NCBI GenBank assembly: GCA_900549335.1
Contig: UROJ01000002.1
Coordinates: forward strand, 1 to 22,734
Direction: 5' to 3'
DNA from: an uncultured Collinsella sp.
Lineage (GTDB): Bacteria; Actinomycetota; Coriobacteriia; Coriobacteriales; Coriobacteriaceae
DNA: 22,734 nucleotides
Within the stretch, counting starts at the first letter, position 1. Every line of letters begins with the position of its first letter. Both the position numbers and the translations under genes were made by a program. A model generated the notes under the pieces. The model saw only the letters and a program-made list of their open reading frames with translations. It did not search any database and was not told the origin of the DNA. Below, piece by piece: positions 1 through 9,264 of the stretch.

Positions 1-652
1 ACTCAACGCGCATGCTCTGGTATACCTCGAGCGCAACGCGCGCCGGATCGGCACCGTGGGCAACCAGACGCGAGGCCGCATGGAACGCGGCGGCATCGGC
101 GTTTTGGTACTGAAAACGGCCGGTATCGGTAACCAAGCCACACAGCAGGCAGGTCGCAACGCCATCACGTGCGACAATGCCACAATTGTCCAAGAAACGG
201 TCAATGATCATGGCGCAGGCTGCAGCTTCGACGCGCCTCAGGCTGAGCTCGGCAAACTCCTCGCGCGCCGGATGGTGGTCGAAACACACCACATGCTTGG
301 AGCGACGAAGCACCTCGGCGGAATTATTGAGACGCTCGACGACCGGTACGTCCACCGAGATGAACAGGTCCGGATTGCCGGTGTACACAGATGCCGGCAC
401 CAGGCGATCGGAGCCTTCCATAAATCGGTAGATGCGCGGAACCGGGTCATCGTCTGCCAGCAGCAGCGCAATGTCCTTGTTGGGGAAAAACTTCATGAGC
501 GAAAGGCCCAGACCCAATACGGAGCCCAGGGCATCGCCATCGGGAGAAGTATGTCCCGAAATCGCAATGGAGGACGCACCCTCGATGAGCTCGAGGATGC
601 GTCGCTGAATATCTGCAGACTCGCACGAGGCGAGGTCGGCGGAATTAGTCAT
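1..652 (-). CDS. nrnA: DHH-family phosphoesterase, NrnA-like (partial, C-terminus off the edge)
   Basis: The first 217 residues are visible, and the rest lies beyond base 1. The DHH-family metal-binding motifs are in order: motif I with H34, D38 and D40 (HTSPDGDALGS), motif II with D101, the family signature DHH at 125-127 (FDHHP), and motif IV with D176 (TDTG). Family members of this type (NrnA) are cytoplasmic Mn-dependent enzymes that degrade short oligoribonucleotides (nanoRNA) and often dephosphorylate pAp. The ATG lies inside the rbfA stop region and shares 8 bases with it, which suggests translational coupling. Order after infB-rbfA is typical of Gram-positive bacteria, where nrnA is usually followed by truB. 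The C-terminal DHHA1 domain is not visible, so substrate choice within the family is inferred from context. Confidence 0.9.
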   Translation of the reverse strand, partial: MTNSADLASCESADIQRRILELIEGASSIAISGHTSPDGDALGSVLGLGLSLMKFFPNKDIALLLADDDPVPRIYRFMEGSDRLVPASVYTGNPDLFISVDVPVVERLNNSAEVLRRSKHVVCFDHHPAREEFAELSLRRVEAAACAMIIDRFLDNCGIVARDGVATCLLCGLVTDTGRFQYQNADAAAFHAASRLVAHGADPARVALEVYQSMRVE

Positions 653-1055
653 CTAAAGCTGCCTCCTGGGCGGCATCCGCTATCGGATAGCCGTCCTCGT
701 CCTTTTCGATCGCAAGCGTGGCGGGAACGTTTTCCAGCGCACGCGTGATGCGCTCGGCCTCATCGGTCGAGCGATCGATGCGAAAATCGAGCTCGGGCGT
801 AACACGCCAGTCGAGCGAGCGAGCCAACAGGCTGCGAATACGGCCCTTGGCGCTTGCGAGCGCCTCCATGACCTCGTCGTAGCGGCTCGCATCGCACGAC
901 ACGTACACACGCGCGAACGAACGGTCCACCGCGACCTCGACCGCGGTCAAAGTAACCAGGTCGAGACGCGGATCGGAAACCTCAAAGAGCAGGATATAAC
1001 CAAGCTTCTCGCGAAGCTGCTCGCCCAGACGGCGGGTTGCCTGCGTTTGCTTCAT
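645..1055 (-). CDS. rbfA: Ribosome-binding factor A
   Basis: This 136-residue protein matches the RbfA family in length and layout. It starts MKQTQATRRLGEQLREKLG and continues with the strand-rich core DPRLDLVTLTAVEV and the ARVYVSCD segment, which form the single KH-like domain. RbfA binds the 30S subunit near the 5' end of 16S rRNA and helps its late maturation, especially in the cold. The C-terminus is an acidic tail (ending in two Asp). The gene begins 11 bases after the infB stop, with an AGGGGGT ribosome binding site about 7 bases before its ATG, and overlaps nrnA by 8 bases. It therefore belongs to one transcript with rimP, nusA and infB, putting 30S assembly next to initiation and transcript elongation control. 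Confidence 0.95.
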   Translation of the reverse strand: MKQTQATRRLGEQLREKLGYILLFEVSDPRLDLVTLTAVEVAVDRSFARVYVSCDASRYDEVMEALASAKGRIRSLLARSLDWRVTPELDFRIDRSTDEAERITRALENVPATLAIEKDEDGYPIADAAQEAALDD

Positions 1056-1066
1056 AGCGCTACCCC

Positions 1067-3781
1067 CTACTCGGTACGGGCAACCTGGTCGATGCGGTAA
1101 CCCTCGATCTGGTCGCCGGGCTTGATGTCCTGGAAGTTCTCCAGGCCAATGCCGCCCTCGGAACCGCTCTTGAGGCTCTTGGCCTCGTCCTTGTAGTGGC
1201 GCATCGAGGCGATCTTGCCGTTGAAGACCACGATGCCGTCGCGCACCAGACGCACGGAATCGGTCGCGGCGATCTCGCCCTCTTCGACGCGGACGCCGGC
1301 GGCGATACCGACTTTGGGCACCTTGAAGGTGTCCAGGACGGTCGCGGTACCCGTGGCGACCTCGACCTCGGTGGGCTTGAGCATGCCGATACGGGCGGCG
1401 TCAAGCTCCTCGAGGCACTTATAGATGACGTCGTAGCAACGGATCTCGACGCCCTCGCGCTCGGCAGCGGAGCGGGCCTTACCGTCGGGACGGACGCCAA
1501 AGCCGATGATGATGGCATTGGAGGCGTCGGCCAGGACGACGTCGGTCTCGTTGATGGCGCCAACAGCGGAGTGGATCGTGTTGATGCGAACCTCGGACTG
1601 GTCCATCTTGTCGAGCGAGTCCTGAAGAGCCTCGATGGAACCCTGGACGTCGGCCTTGATGATCAGGTTGAGTTCCTTAACCTCGGCGTCGGCGATGGTC
1701 TCGAAGAGGTTCTCGAGTGTGACGTGCTTCACGCGGCTCTGCTCCTCGATACGGGCCTTGAGCGAGCGCTCGTCGGCAAGGGCGCGAGCCTCGCGCTCGT
1801 CCTCGAACACGCGGAACTCGTCACCGGCGTTGGGCACGGACTGCAGGCCCAGGATCTCAACGGCGTCGGAGGGACCAGCCTCGGTGACAGCGCGGCCCTT
1901 GGGGTCGAGCATGGCGCGGACGCGGCCGTAGGTAAGGCCAGCGACCAGCGTATCGCCCACGTGCAGGGTACCGCGAGTCACGAGCACGGTAGCGACCGAG
2001 CCGCGGCCCTTGTCGAGCTTGGCCTCGAGGACGTTGCCGGAGGCAAAGGTGTCCGGGTTGGCCTTGAGCTCGAGCACGTCGGCCTGGAGCAGCACGGTCT
2101 CCAGAAGTTCGTCGATACCGATCTTCTGCTTAGCCGAGATGTTGACGAACATGTTCTGTCCGCCCCACTCCTCGGGGATGACTCCGTACTCGGTGAGCTC
2201 CTGACGCACACGGTCGGGGTTGGCGCCCGGCTTATCGATCTTGTTGACGGCGACGACGATGGGTACGCCGGCGGCCTTGGCGTGGTTGATCGACTCAACG
2301 GTCTGGGGCATGACGCCGTCGTCGGCAGCCACGATCAGAATGACGATGTCGGTCACCTTGGCGCCACGGGCACGCATAGCCGTAAAGGTGGCGTGACCCG
2401 GGGTATCGATAAAGGTGATCTTGCGGTCGTTGATCATGACCTGCGAAGCGCCGATGGCCTGCGTAATGCCGCCCGCCTCGCCGGCAGCAACGCCGGTGTG
2501 ACGGATGGCGTCGAGCAGCGACGTCTTGCCATGGTCGACGTGACCCATGACGGTGACGACCGGGGCGCGCGGCTTAAGGTCGGCGGGGTCGTCGTAGAAC
2601 GAGAAGGTGTTCTCCTCCTCGGGGGTGATGATCTTGATCTGACGGCCCAGGTCGTCGGCGACGAGCTCGACGAGGTCATCGGACATGGACTGCGTCATGG
2701 TGAGCGGCGTACCCAGCAGGAACAGGCGCTTGATGATGTCGTTGGCCGGAACGTCGAGCGCCTCGGCAAGCTCCTGGACGGTAACGCCCTGGGAGACCTT
2801 GATGGCGTCGAGGTCCTCGGGGTTCACGCCCTGGGCCAGCGCCTCCTCTATCTTGCGCTCCTCCTGAGCCTTGGCAGCCTCGCGCTCGCGCTTCTCCTTG
2901 CGCTTCTTGCGGCGACCAGTGGACTCGCGAGAGGCCTCCTCGACGGCGGCACGAGCCTCCTCGAGCACCTTCTCGCGGCTGTACTCCTCGGCCTCGCGAG
3001 CCATGCGGCTGTAGTGGTCCTCTTCGTTGTTGTGACCGCCCTTGCGCTTCTTGCCCTTGCCCTGCTTATCGGGGTTGGGGAAGTCCATGCCGGCAGCGAC
3101 GTTGTTGCTGGCGTTGGTGCGATGGCTGTGCGGACGGCTCTCGGAGGCGTTGCGCTCGGAGTTGTTGTCGGAAGCGTTGCGATCGTTACGACGGCCACCG
3201 CGGCGATCGTTGTTGCCGCCACGACGGTTACCGCGCTCTGCGGCGCGCTCGGCCTTGGCCTTGTCCTCGGCGTCCTTCTTCTCCTTGAGCACGGTCTCCT
3301 GTGCGGCGATCTGGTCGAGCAGTGAACGGAAGCGCGAACCGGAGTCGGAAGCGGGAACGGCGCGACGCTGGGCCTCGCGGGCAGCCTCCTCCTTCTCGCG
3401 GGCAAGGCGCTCCTGCTCGGCCTTCTTCTTGGCCTCGGCCTCGGCGCGGGCAGCCTCCTCGGCAGCCTGGGCTGCGGCAAACTGGCGGCGCTCCTCCTCG
3501 CGTGCCTTCTCGGCGGCGATGCGCTCGCGCTCGGCCTCGGCGGCGCGTGCGGCCTCCTCGGCGGCAGCCGCCTGCTCCTCGGCCTGCTTGGCGGCCTCGA
3601 CTTCCTGGGCGCGGGCCTCGATCACCGAGGCGAGCTGCTTGCGGACCATAGCGACATAGGCGTCCTCCAAGGTGGAGGAAGCGGACTTAGCGGGAATCTT
3701 CATATCGGCGAGATGACCCATCAGTTCCTTGGAGGTCATGCCGAACTCTTTGGCCAGGGTGGACACACGGACTTTTGCCAT
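1067..3781 (-). CDS. infB: Translation initiation factor IF-2
   Basis: This 904-residue GTPase places initiator tRNA on the 30S subunit and promotes subunit joining. An IF2_N domain covers about residues 1-50 ([10 protein letters not shown]). A long Ala/Glu/Arg-rich, probably coiled-coil and disordered region follows to about 325, with an RGG/Asn-rich stretch near 195-230. A second IF2_N-like module covers about 330-385. The G domain then has G1 GHVDHGKTS at 413-421, a G2-type [10 protein letters not shown]3 DTPGH at 459-463, G4 NKID at 513-516 and G5 SAK near 547. The C-terminal beta-barrel, alpha/beta and fMet-tRNA-binding domains follow. G2 has Ala where many IF2s have His (GITQHIGA). The start has a GGTAGGTGA ribosome binding site. 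A 91-base gap separates it from nusA, and rbfA follows after 11 bases. Confidence 0.98.
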   Translation of the reverse strand: MAKVRVSTLAKEFGMTSKELMGHLADMKIPAKSASSTLEDAYVAMVRKQLASVIEARAQEVEAAKQAEEQAAAAEEAARAAEAERERIAAEKAREEERRQFAAAQAAEEAARAEAEAKKKAEQERLAREKEEAAREAQRRAVPASDSGSRFRSLLDQIAAQETVLKEKKDAEDKAKAERAAERGNRRGGNNDRRGGRRNDRNASDNNSERNASESRPHSHRTNASNNVAAGMDFPNPDKQGKGKKRKGGHNNEEDHYSRMAREAEEYSREKVLEEARAAVEEASRESTGRRKKRKEKREREAAKAQEERKIEEALAQGVNPEDLDAIKVSQGVTVQELAEALDVPANDIIKRLFLLGTPLTMTQSMSDDLVELVADDLGRQIKIITPEEENTFSFYDDPADLKPRAPVVTVMGHVDHGKTSLLDAIRHTGVAAGEAGGITQAIGASQVMINDRKITFIDTPGHATFTAMRARGAKVTDIVILIVAADDGVMPQTVESINHAKAAGVPIVVAVNKIDKPGANPDRVRQELTEYGVIPEEWGGQNMFVNISAKQKIGIDELLETVLLQADVLELKANPDTFASGNVLEAKLDKGRGSVATVLVTRGTLHVGDTLVAGLTYGRVRAMLDPKGRAVTEAGPSDAVEILGLQSVPNAGDEFRVFEDEREARALADERSLKARIEEQSRVKHVTLENLFETIADAEVKELNLIIKADVQGSIEALQDSLDKMDQSEVRINTIHSAVGAINETDVVLADASNAIIIGFGVRPDGKARSAAEREGVEIRCYDVIYKCLEELDAARIGMLKPTEVEVATGTATVLDTFKVPKVGIAAGVRVEEGEIAATDSVRLVRDGIVVFNGKIASMRHYKDEAKSLKSGSEGGIGLENFQDIKPGDQIEGYRIDQVARTE

Positions 3782-3802
3782 ATGACTTCACCTACCCTTT
3801 CT

Positions 3803-3817
3803 GGCACCTTGGGTGCC
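3803..3817 (-). other. Short hairpin in the nusA-infB gap
   Basis: The 91 bases between nusA and infB carry a perfect 6-bp stem (GGCACC / GGTGCC) with a 3-base loop, and no open frame. Many Gram-positive operons have ylxR, and often a L7Ae-like gene, at this place. No T-run follows the stem, so it is not an intrinsic terminator. It could be an mRNA processing or stabilising structure upstream of the infB ribosome binding site. Confidence 0.35.
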
Positions 3818-3872
3818 TAGAGACTGAACGAGCGTGGGAGATGCACCGGGACCTACCCGGCGCGACCGCGCG

Positions 3873-5120
3873 CTAGATCAGGTCCTCCGCATCATCGAAG
3901 GCGTCGGTGTCATGGACACCGCAGAAACGGGAGCCGGGACGAGCCTGGTTGCGGCACTGGATGCCGTCTTCGGACACATACTCGCAGCGGCGGACGTCCT
4001 CGTCCTCCTCGTCACCGATCAGGTCGGCGGCGGGCTCCTCGTGAACGGGAACGTTCTTAAGGATGTCGGCGGCAAGCGTCTCGGACTTGATATCGATGTG
4101 CCAGCCGGTCAGGCGCGCGGCGAGGCGGGCGTTCTGGCCCTCTTTGCCGATGGCGAGGGACAGCTGGTCGTCGGGCACGATGACGCCGGCGTAGGCCTTC
4201 TCCTCGTCGATGAGGACGCGGGTGACCTTAGCGGGCGACAGGGCGTTGGCGACGTAGACGGCAGGATCGGCATCCCACAGGATGACGTCGACGCGCTCGC
4301 CGCGGAGCTCGCCCACGACAGCGCGAACACGGCTGCCCTTGGGGCCGACGCAGGCGCCCACGGGATCCAGACGGTCGTCGAGCGAGTGGACGGCGACCTT
4401 GGAGCGCTGGCCGGGCTCGCGGGCGATCGACTTGATCTGGACGGTGCCCTCATAGATCTCGGGCACCTCCTGCTCAAACAGACGACGCATGAGCTCGGGG
4501 TGGGTACGGGAAATGACAATCGGCGGACGGCTGTGCTCGCCACGAACCGGCTGCAGGTTGGAGTTGGGGTCGCGAACGTCGATGATCACGGCCTTGATGT
4601 GCTGGTTGTGCAGGTAGCGCTCGCCCATCGGACGCTCGTTGCGCTCGTTCTCGTAACGGCGCTGGTCGAAGTGCGGAAGCTCGGCCTCGACACCCTCGCG
4701 GATCTTGACGATCGTGAAGTCGGGCGTGGACTGCAGCACGGTACCGCTGATGAGGTCACCGATGCGGCCGGAGAACTCCTCGTAGATCTGCTCGCGGGCG
4801 GAGTTACGCACGATGGCGTTGATCTCTGCCTTGGCGTGCTGGGCGGCGATGCGGCTCGTGTTCTTGGGGGTGACGTCGATCTCCTCGAACTCGGTGAAGT
4901 TGCCCTCCTCGTCCATGGAATCGTCGATCGGCTCCAGGCGGTAGACGTAGATCTTGCCGGTGGTGCGGTCGATGGTCACCTTGGCGCCCCACTCAAGGTG
5001 CAGGATCTCGGCATAGCTCTTGGCGAGCGACTGCTCCAGGCGGTCGATCAGGTAGAGCTGGTCGATGTGCTTCTCCTGGCAAAGCTCCATCAGGGCGGAC
5101 ATCATGTCGGATGCTGCCAT
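3873..5120 (-). CDS. nusA: Transcription termination/antitermination factor NusA
   Basis: This 415-residue protein has the NusA core. The N-terminal RNA-polymerase-binding domain covers about 1-125, an S1 domain about 130-200 ([15 protein letters not shown]), KH1 about 225-290 ([17 protein letters not shown]) and KH2 about 300-350 ([16 protein letters not shown]). NusA binds RNA polymerase and nascent RNA and modulates pausing, intrinsic termination and antitermination. The acidic repeats of proteobacterial NusA are absent. Instead, the tail is an acidic linker followed by C379, C389, C400 and H403, spaced like a small zinc-binding knuckle. The gene starts one base after the rimP stop, with ribosome binding site AAGGAAGG inside the last rimP codons. 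It is likely regulated by the terminator in the operon leader. Confidence 0.97.
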   Translation of the reverse strand: MAASDMMSALMELCQEKHIDQLYLIDRLEQSLAKSYAEILHLEWGAKVTIDRTTGKIYVYRLEPIDDSMDEEGNFTEFEEIDVTPKNTSRIAAQHAKAEINAIVRNSAREQIYEEFSGRIGDLISGTVLQSTPDFTIVKIREGVEAELPHFDQRRYENERNERPMGERYLHNQHIKAVIIDVRDPNSNLQPVRGEHSRPPIVISRTHPELMRRLFEQEVPEIYEGTVQIKSIAREPGQRSKVAVHSLDDRLDPVGACVGPKGSRVRAVVGELRGERVDVILWDADPAVYVANALSPAKVTRVLIDEEKAYAGVIVPDDQLSLAIGKEGQNARLAARLTGWHIDIKSETLAADILKNVPVHEEPAADLIGDEEDEDVRRCEYVSEDGIQCRNQARPGSRFCGVHDTDAFDDAEDLI

Positions 5121-5121
5121 C

Positions 5122-5616
5122 TTACTTTCCTTCCTTCGCGGGCTTGAAGTCGTAGGTGGGCTTCAACTTGCACTTTTTAACATCAGAAAAATCGAGGGTA
5201 ACAGACTCGCCGTCCTCGAGCTCGAGGGTCACGTTCGTCTCGGTAGCGGCGGCAATCTTGCCGGCGTACTTGCGACGGCCCTCGGTGGCGGTGGAGGTGA
5301 GCTCACAGTTTTCGCCCACAAAGCGGGCAAAGTCACTCGGGCGGCGCAGCGGGCGCGCCATACCCGGGCTCGACACCTCGAGCGTATAGCTCGAAGAGAT
5401 GGGGTCGAGCTCCTCGATCACATCGCCGACCCACTTGGTGTTGGCCGTGACGTCGTTGAGCGACAGGCTCTGACCCTCGGCACCCTCGATACGCACGCGC
5501 ACGCAGGGGGCCTTAGTGGCACCCACGAGCTCGACGTCGACGATGTCGACATCGTGCTGGGGAGCGACGGCCGCGAGCGCGTCGATGATCGCCTGCTCGG
5601 TCTTGGTCTTGACCAT
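5122..5616 (-). CDS. rimP: Ribosome maturation factor RimP
   Basis: This 164-residue protein acts in 30S subunit maturation. The N-terminal domain (about 1-85) includes DVDIVDVELVG and the family signature LEVSSPGMARPL. The C-terminal SH3-like barrel (about 90-164) includes FARFVGENCELT and LDFSDVKKCKL. The ATG at 5616 was chosen because it has a strong GGAGGTG ribosome binding site about 6 bases upstream and gives the normal family length. The frame stays open further upstream, but that part contains the terminator and promoter described separately and shows no family similarity. It is first in the rimP-nusA-infB-rbfA-nrnA operon, the order found widely in bacteria. Confidence 0.95.
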   Translation of the reverse strand: MVKTKTEQAIIDALAAVAPQHDVDIVDVELVGATKAPCVRVRIEGAEGQSLSLNDVTANTKWVGDVIEELDPISSSYTLEVSSPGMARPLRRPSDFARFVGENCELTSTATEGRRKYAGKIAAATETNVTLELEDGESVTLDFSDVKKCKLKPTYDFKPAKEGK

Positions 5617-5636
5617 TGCGGCACCTCCATCCATAC

Positions 5637-5669
5637 AAAAAAGAAGCGGGGCCGAAACCCCACTTCTTT
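5637..5669 (-). terminator. Intrinsic terminator in the rimP leader (probable attenuator)
   Basis: On the minus strand a 12-bp stem (first arm AAAGAAGTGGGG, 5669-5658; second arm CCCCGCTTCTTT, 5651-5640; one G-T pair) encloses a 6-base loop. The hairpin runs directly into six Ts (5642-5637). Its end is about 20 bases before the rimP ATG and downstream of the only promoter seen, so it would stop transcription before the operon. No clear competing antiterminator pairing was found. NusA-dependent attenuation without an antiterminator has been reported for the Bacillus subtilis nusA operon, which fits this layout. Confidence 0.8.
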
Positions 5670-5694
5670 CAATTACAACTTCATTTGCAAGCAA

Positions 5695-5723
5695 ACTATA
5701 CCAATAGCTGCGGAAACGTGCAA
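5695..5723 (-). promoter_or_regulatory. Promoter of the rimP-nusA-infB operon
   Basis: The minus strand has a -35 box TTGCAC (5723-5718), exactly 17 bases, and a -10 box TATAGT (5700-5695). This is a near-consensus housekeeping promoter. The predicted start, near 5688, gives a leader of about 70 bases that consists mostly of the terminator hairpin and the rimP ribosome binding site. Confidence 0.8.
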
Positions 5724-5813
5724 GCACAGTACGAATCTGCAGGTCAGCGTGCGCACAGCTTCTCCACAAGAATAGGACAATTGGACTAAAGACTCCATGA
5801 GGCAAGCGTCCGA

Positions 5814-5862
5814 GGGTCCAAGAACGGGCCATGCGTCCCAATCCACAGGCCCGTTCGGACCC
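5814..5862. other. Strong hairpin between the rimP promoter and the lipoprotein gene
   Basis: A 15-bp stem pairs GGGTCC plus GAACGGGCC with GGCCCGTTC plus GGACCC. It has a 2-base bulge (AA) and a 17-base loop. Neither side is followed by a T-run, so it is not a classical terminator. It lies in the roughly 390-base gap between the divergent rimP and lipoprotein starts. The rest of that gap, apart from the promoter and terminator listed, shows no gene that I can support. Confidence 0.4.
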
Positions 5863-5973
5863 CAAGGGCATTCCTCCCCGAGCCCCTATCGATCAGACTT
5901 ACGTTAAGGGGCATTCTGCAACAAGCCAGCCAGCAAGTCGCGCAACGACGAACCTTTCGAGATCCTTTACGGT

Positions 5974-6012
5974 AAGGAGGCACCCATGAAACGCCTAGGG
6001 ACCTCTGCATGA
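5974..6012 (+). other. Strong ribosome binding site plus 8-codon mini-frame before the lipoprotein
   Basis: AAGGAGG (5974-5980) sits 5 bases before an ATG at 5986. That frame reads MKRLGTSA and ends at TGA (6010-6012), overlapping the next ATG (6009) as ATGA. The eight residues look like the charged n-region of a signal peptide, and the following frame supplies the hydrophobic core and lipobox. Either one base was lost here, or the gene is translated by coupled reinitiation. Confidence 0.55.
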
Positions 6013-6557
6013 CTGCGCTCGCCATCGCAACGTGCTCGTTGGCCCTCTTGGGCTGCGGCAACACGAATGGCAAAACAGAAGCATGCGAACCGAACCCTGG
6101 CAGCACCAAAGCCATCGAGAAAACGACGCCATCGGAGAGCTTCGATAAAATCAACGAAGACATCGTCGATCCCCAGGGCCTGAGTCCCGACCCTCAAGAA
6201 CAGTTCCCCATCGACCTTGAGGCAGACGAGAACGTCCATGTTACCTGCGTGGGCAAGGACACGGATGGCTACGGCGACGCCGCGCTCGTCTTTACGGTGA
6301 CCAACAACACCGGTGTCGACATGATGTTTGGCGATGTGGACTCCTATGCCTACGTCAACGGCGTGGTCCGCGATGTGCACATGCGCCAGCAGGTCGCAGC
6401 GGGCGAGGAAACGCGCGCCATGCTCACCTTTGTGGGCACCTACGACGACCCGGACTTTGATGTGAACAACGACCTCAACGACATCTACCTCAACATCTGG
6501 ATGTTCGAAGAGGCAACGGGCAACGTTTACTTTAGGGACCTGGCACACATCCCATAG
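6009..6557 (+). CDS. Small predicted lipoprotein, unknown function
   Basis: This protein of 182 residues starts with a hydrophobic segment ending in a lipobox (ALLGC, Cys at 16). It would therefore be anchored to the outer face of the membrane after cleavage. A low-complexity, Pro/Glu-rich linker follows to about residue 70. The compact domain beyond it, with alternating strands (ALVFTVTNNTGVDMMFGDVD and YLNIWMFEEATGNVYFRDL), suggests an immunoglobulin-like fold as in several Gram-positive lipoproteins of unknown function. The annotated ATG lacks the usual positive n-region, which is encoded one frame away just upstream behind a stronger ribosome binding site. AGGGA lies 7 bases before this ATG, so some direct initiation is possible. 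The gene is transcribed alone and ends at a good terminator. I do not recognise a specific family. Confidence 0.75.
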   Translation: MTALAIATCSLALLGCGNTNGKTEACEPNPGSTKAIEKTTPSESFDKINEDIVDPQGLSPDPQEQFPIDLEADENVHVTCVGKDTDGYGDAALVFTVTNNTGVDMMFGDVDSYAYVNGVVRDVHMRQQVAAGEETRAMLTFVGTYDDPDFDVNNDLNDIYLNIWMFEEATGNVYFRDLAHIP

Positions 6558-6597
6558 AAAACGTTGCGACGCAATGACTAAGCAGGGCATACAACAC

Positions 6598-6637
6598 AAA
6601 ACGAGGGACGACCCAACCGGATCGCCCCTCGTCTTTT
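6598..6637. terminator. Bidirectional terminator between the lipoprotein gene and leuS
   Basis: The stem ACGAGGG / CCCTCGT (6601-6607 with 6626-6632) is extended inward by CGA / TCG around a loop. It is followed by CTTTT on the plus strand and by TTTTG on the minus strand. It lies between the convergent ends of the lipoprotein gene (6557) and leuS (6662) and would serve both. Confidence 0.75.
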
Positions 6638-6661
6638 ATGCGTCAGTTAAGCGCGCAGTGC

Positions 6662-9238
6662 CTACTTGACCACCAGGTTGACCAGCTTGCCGGGCACGCA
6701 GATGGCCTTGACGACCGTCTTGCCCTCGAGCCACTTGGCGACGGCGGCCTCGGCGGCAGCCTGCATATCCTCATTGGAGGCATCGCGGGCAACGTCGACG
6801 CGGCCGCGGACCTTGCCGAGCACCTGGACCACGATCTGCACCGTGTCCTCAACGGACTCGGCCAGGTCGAACTCGGGCCAGGCGGCGGTGTAGGCGTTGC
6901 CCTCGCAGCCGAGTGCCTCGTGCCACAGCTCGTCGGCCCAGAACGGGCAGATGGGGGCAAGGACGCTCACGATATCCTTAGCCACGCCGTAGCACAGCGC
7001 CTTGTCGCGGGCGGTACCCTCGGTGGCGTTGAGGTAGGCGCTCGCCGCGTTGACGAGCTCCATGACGGCCGAGATGGCGGTGTTGAACTGGCCGCGATCG
7101 AAGTCCTCGGTGCACTTGGCGATGGTGCGGTGACGCTCGCGATAGAGCTTCATCGCGACCTCGTCGAGCGCGGACTTGTCAAAGGCCAAGCTGGCGTCGC
7201 CGGACTGAACGAGCTGCCACACGATACGCCAGGCGCGCTTAATGAAGCGGTTAGCGCCCTCGACGGCCTTGGGATCCCAGTCGAAGTCCTTCTCGGGCGG
7301 GGCGATAAACAGGATCGCCAGACGCATGGTGTCAGCGCCGTAGGGCTCGATGACCGAGCTCGGGGGCACAACGTTGCCCTTGGACTTGGACATGGTGTCG
7401 CCGTTCTCGTCCTTGACCATGCCCTGGCACAGCAGGTTGGTGAAGGGCTCGTCCACGCTCAGCAGACCCAGGTCGCGCAGGGCCTTGGTAAAGAAGCGGC
7501 TGTAGAGCAGGTGCAAAATGGCGTGCTCGATGCCACCGATGTAGTTATCGACGGGCATCCAACGATCGGCGGCCTCGCGGGAGAAGGGCAGCTCGGTGTT
7601 GTGCGGGTCGGTATAGCGCAGGTAATACCAGCTGGAGCAGGTGAAGGTGTCCATGGTATCGGTCTCGCGCTTGGCCGGGCGACCGCAGACCGGGCAGGTG
7701 GTCTCGTAGAAGTCCTTGCACTCGGCGAGGGTCTCGCCGGCGCCCAGGTCCAGGTTCTCGGGCAGCGTCACCGGCAGCTGATCCTCGGGCACGGGCACGA
7801 TGCCGCAGTGCTCGCAGTGGATGGCCGGGATGGGGTTGCCCCAATAGCGCTGGCGGGAAATGAGCCAGTCGCGCAGACGGAACTCGACCTTGCGACGGCC
7901 GCAGCCCATGGCCTCGAGGTCGGCCACGATCGCAGCCTCGCCCTCAGAGTGCTTGCCGCCGCGCATGCCAGTGTACTTGCCGGACTGGACGAGCGTGCCC
8001 TCGGCAGCGTGAGCGCAATCCCAGTCGACGGTCTCGGCATGGAAGGTATCGATGGTCTCGCCGCTGGCCTCGACGGCAGCGCGATCGTCGTCGTCCAGGA
8101 TGATCGGCACGATCGGCAGGTCGTACTTACGGGCAAACTCAAAGTCGCGCTGGTCGCCACAGGGAACGGCCATGACGGCACCGGTACCGTAGTCGGCGAC
8201 GACATAATCGGCAACCCACACGGGGACCTTCTCGCCGTTGACGGGGTTTACCACATAGCGGCCCGTGAAGGCACCGTGCTTCTCGAGGGTGCCCTGGGCA
8301 CGCTCGACGGCAGAGATATGCTTGGCGTCCTCGACGATCTTAGTGACGGCCTCCTCGTACTCCGTGCCCTCGACGAGCTCATGCAGGCCGGCGTACTCGG
8401 GAGCCAGGACAAAGAAGGAGACGCCAAAAAGGGTATCGGCACGCGTGGTGAAGACGGTGATCTTGCCCTCATCGCCCTCGATGGGCTCGCCATCCTGGTC
8501 GCACAGGGTAAAGTCGACCTCGGCGCCCTCGGAGCGACCGATCCAGTTGGCCTGCATCTGCTTGACGCGCTCGGGCCAGCCGGGGAGCTTCTCCAGATCG
8601 TCGAGCAGCTCCTGGGAGTACTCGGTGATCTTGAAGTACCACTGCTCAAGGTCGCGCTTCTCGGGCTCGGTGCCGCAGCGCCAGCACTTACCCTCGGTAA
8701 CCTGCTCGTTGGCCAGAACGGTCTTGCAGGTGGGGCACCAGTTGACCGGGTTCTTCTTACGGTAGACCAGGCCCTTTTCCCACATCTTCTCAAAGATCCA
8801 CTGGCCCCAACGGTAGTAGTCGGGACTGCAGGTCTTGACCATGCGATCCAGATCGTAGGAGAAGCCCATGCGCTTCATCGTGGCGAGCGCCTGGTCCATG
8901 TTCTTATACGTCCAGGCGGCAGCCTGCGTGTTGTGCTTGATGGCGGCGTTCTCGGCAGGCAGGCCAAAGGCGTCAAAGCCGATGGGGTGCAGCACGTCGT
9001 AGCCGCGCATGCGGGCCTGACGGGCCATGGCATCGCCGATGGTGTAGTTGCGCGCGTGGCCCATGTGCAGGTCGCCCGACGGATACGGGAACATCTCGAG
9101 CACATACTTCTTGGGCTTGCTGTCGTCGGTGTCGACGGCAAAGAGGTTGGAGTCCTCCCAGGCCTTCATCCACCTGGACTCAATGGCCTGCGCGTCGTAG
9201 GCAGGAATCTCGTCCTTATGATCTGTGCAATCGCACAT
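6662..9238 (-). CDS. leuS: Leucyl-tRNA synthetase
   Basis: This 858-residue class I synthetase, the usual bacterial length, charges tRNA-Leu. The HIGH-type motif HMGH is at 58-61 after FPYPSGDL. A zinc module CPTC...CWRC follows near 155-180. The CP1 editing domain has TTRADTLFG and [19 protein letters not shown], where the Asp of the usual HDERD motif is kept but His is replaced by Gly. A second Cys-pair module (CEHC ... CPVC) lies near 480-530. The KMSKS loop reads TMSKS (Met at 616), with Thr in place of the first Lys. A C-terminal anticodon-binding domain follows. The start was set at MCDCTDH, which has AAAGGAG 5 bases upstream. The frame is open further up, but only through a palindromic leader. 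It is a single gene between terminators. Confidence 0.97.
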   Translation of the reverse strand: MCDCTDHKDEIPAYDAQAIESRWMKAWEDSNLFAVDTDDSKPKKYVLEMFPYPSGDLHMGHARNYTIGDAMARQARMRGYDVLHPIGFDAFGLPAENAAIKHNTQAAAWTYKNMDQALATMKRMGFSYDLDRMVKTCSPDYYRWGQWIFEKMWEKGLVYRKKNPVNWCPTCKTVLANEQVTEGKCWRCGTEPEKRDLEQWYFKITEYSQELLDDLEKLPGWPERVKQMQANWIGRSEGAEVDFTLCDQDGEPIEGDEGKITVFTTRADTLFGVSFFVLAPEYAGLHELVEGTEYEEAVTKIVEDAKHISAVERAQGTLEKHGAFTGRYVVNPVNGEKVPVWVADYVVADYGTGAVMAVPCGDQRDFEFARKYDLPIVPIILDDDDRAAVEASGETIDTFHAETVDWDCAHAAEGTLVQSGKYTGMRGGKHSEGEAAIVADLEAMGCGRRKVEFRLRDWLISRQRYWGNPIPAIHCEHCGIVPVPEDQLPVTLPENLDLGAGETLAECKDFYETTCPVCGRPAKRETDTMDTFTCSSWYYLRYTDPHNTELPFSREAADRWMPVDNYIGGIEHAILHLLYSRFFTKALRDLGLLSVDEPFTNLLCQGMVKDENGDTMSKSKGNVVPPSSVIEPYGADTMRLAILFIAPPEKDFDWDPKAVEGANRFIKRAWRIVWQLVQSGDASLAFDKSALDEVAMKLYRERHRTIAKCTEDFDRGQFNTAISAVMELVNAASAYLNATEGTARDKALCYGVAKDIVSVLAPICPFWADELWHEALGCEGNAYTAAWPEFDLAESVEDTVQIVVQVLGKVRGRVDVARDASNEDMQAAAEAAVAKWLEGKTVVKAICVPGKLVNLVVK

Positions 9239-9264
9239 ATCAGCTCCTTTGTTATCTCGGTTGG

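Noticed and set aside
1196..3325. Long plus-strand open frame opposite infB (709 codons), with similar ones opposite nusA, leuS, guaB and the CotH gene
   Set aside because: These are mirror frames caused by G/C-rich third positions in the true genes. They show no family motifs, have biased composition, and no ribosome binding sites, while the minus-strand proteins carry complete domains.
5617..5871. N-terminal extension of rimP to a start at 5871
   Set aside because: The extension would cover the promoter and terminator and shows no RimP similarity. The ATG at 5616 has a strong ribosome binding site and gives the normal length.
5724..5985. tRNA gene upstream of rimP, as found before the E. 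coli operon
   Set aside because: No GGTTCGANTCC-like T-arm or acceptor pairing was found on either strand.
5786..6599. Minus-strand open frames overlapping the lipoprotein gene
   Set aside because: They have no recognisable domains or ribosome binding sites, and they conflict with a plus-strand frame that has a lipobox and a downstream terminator.
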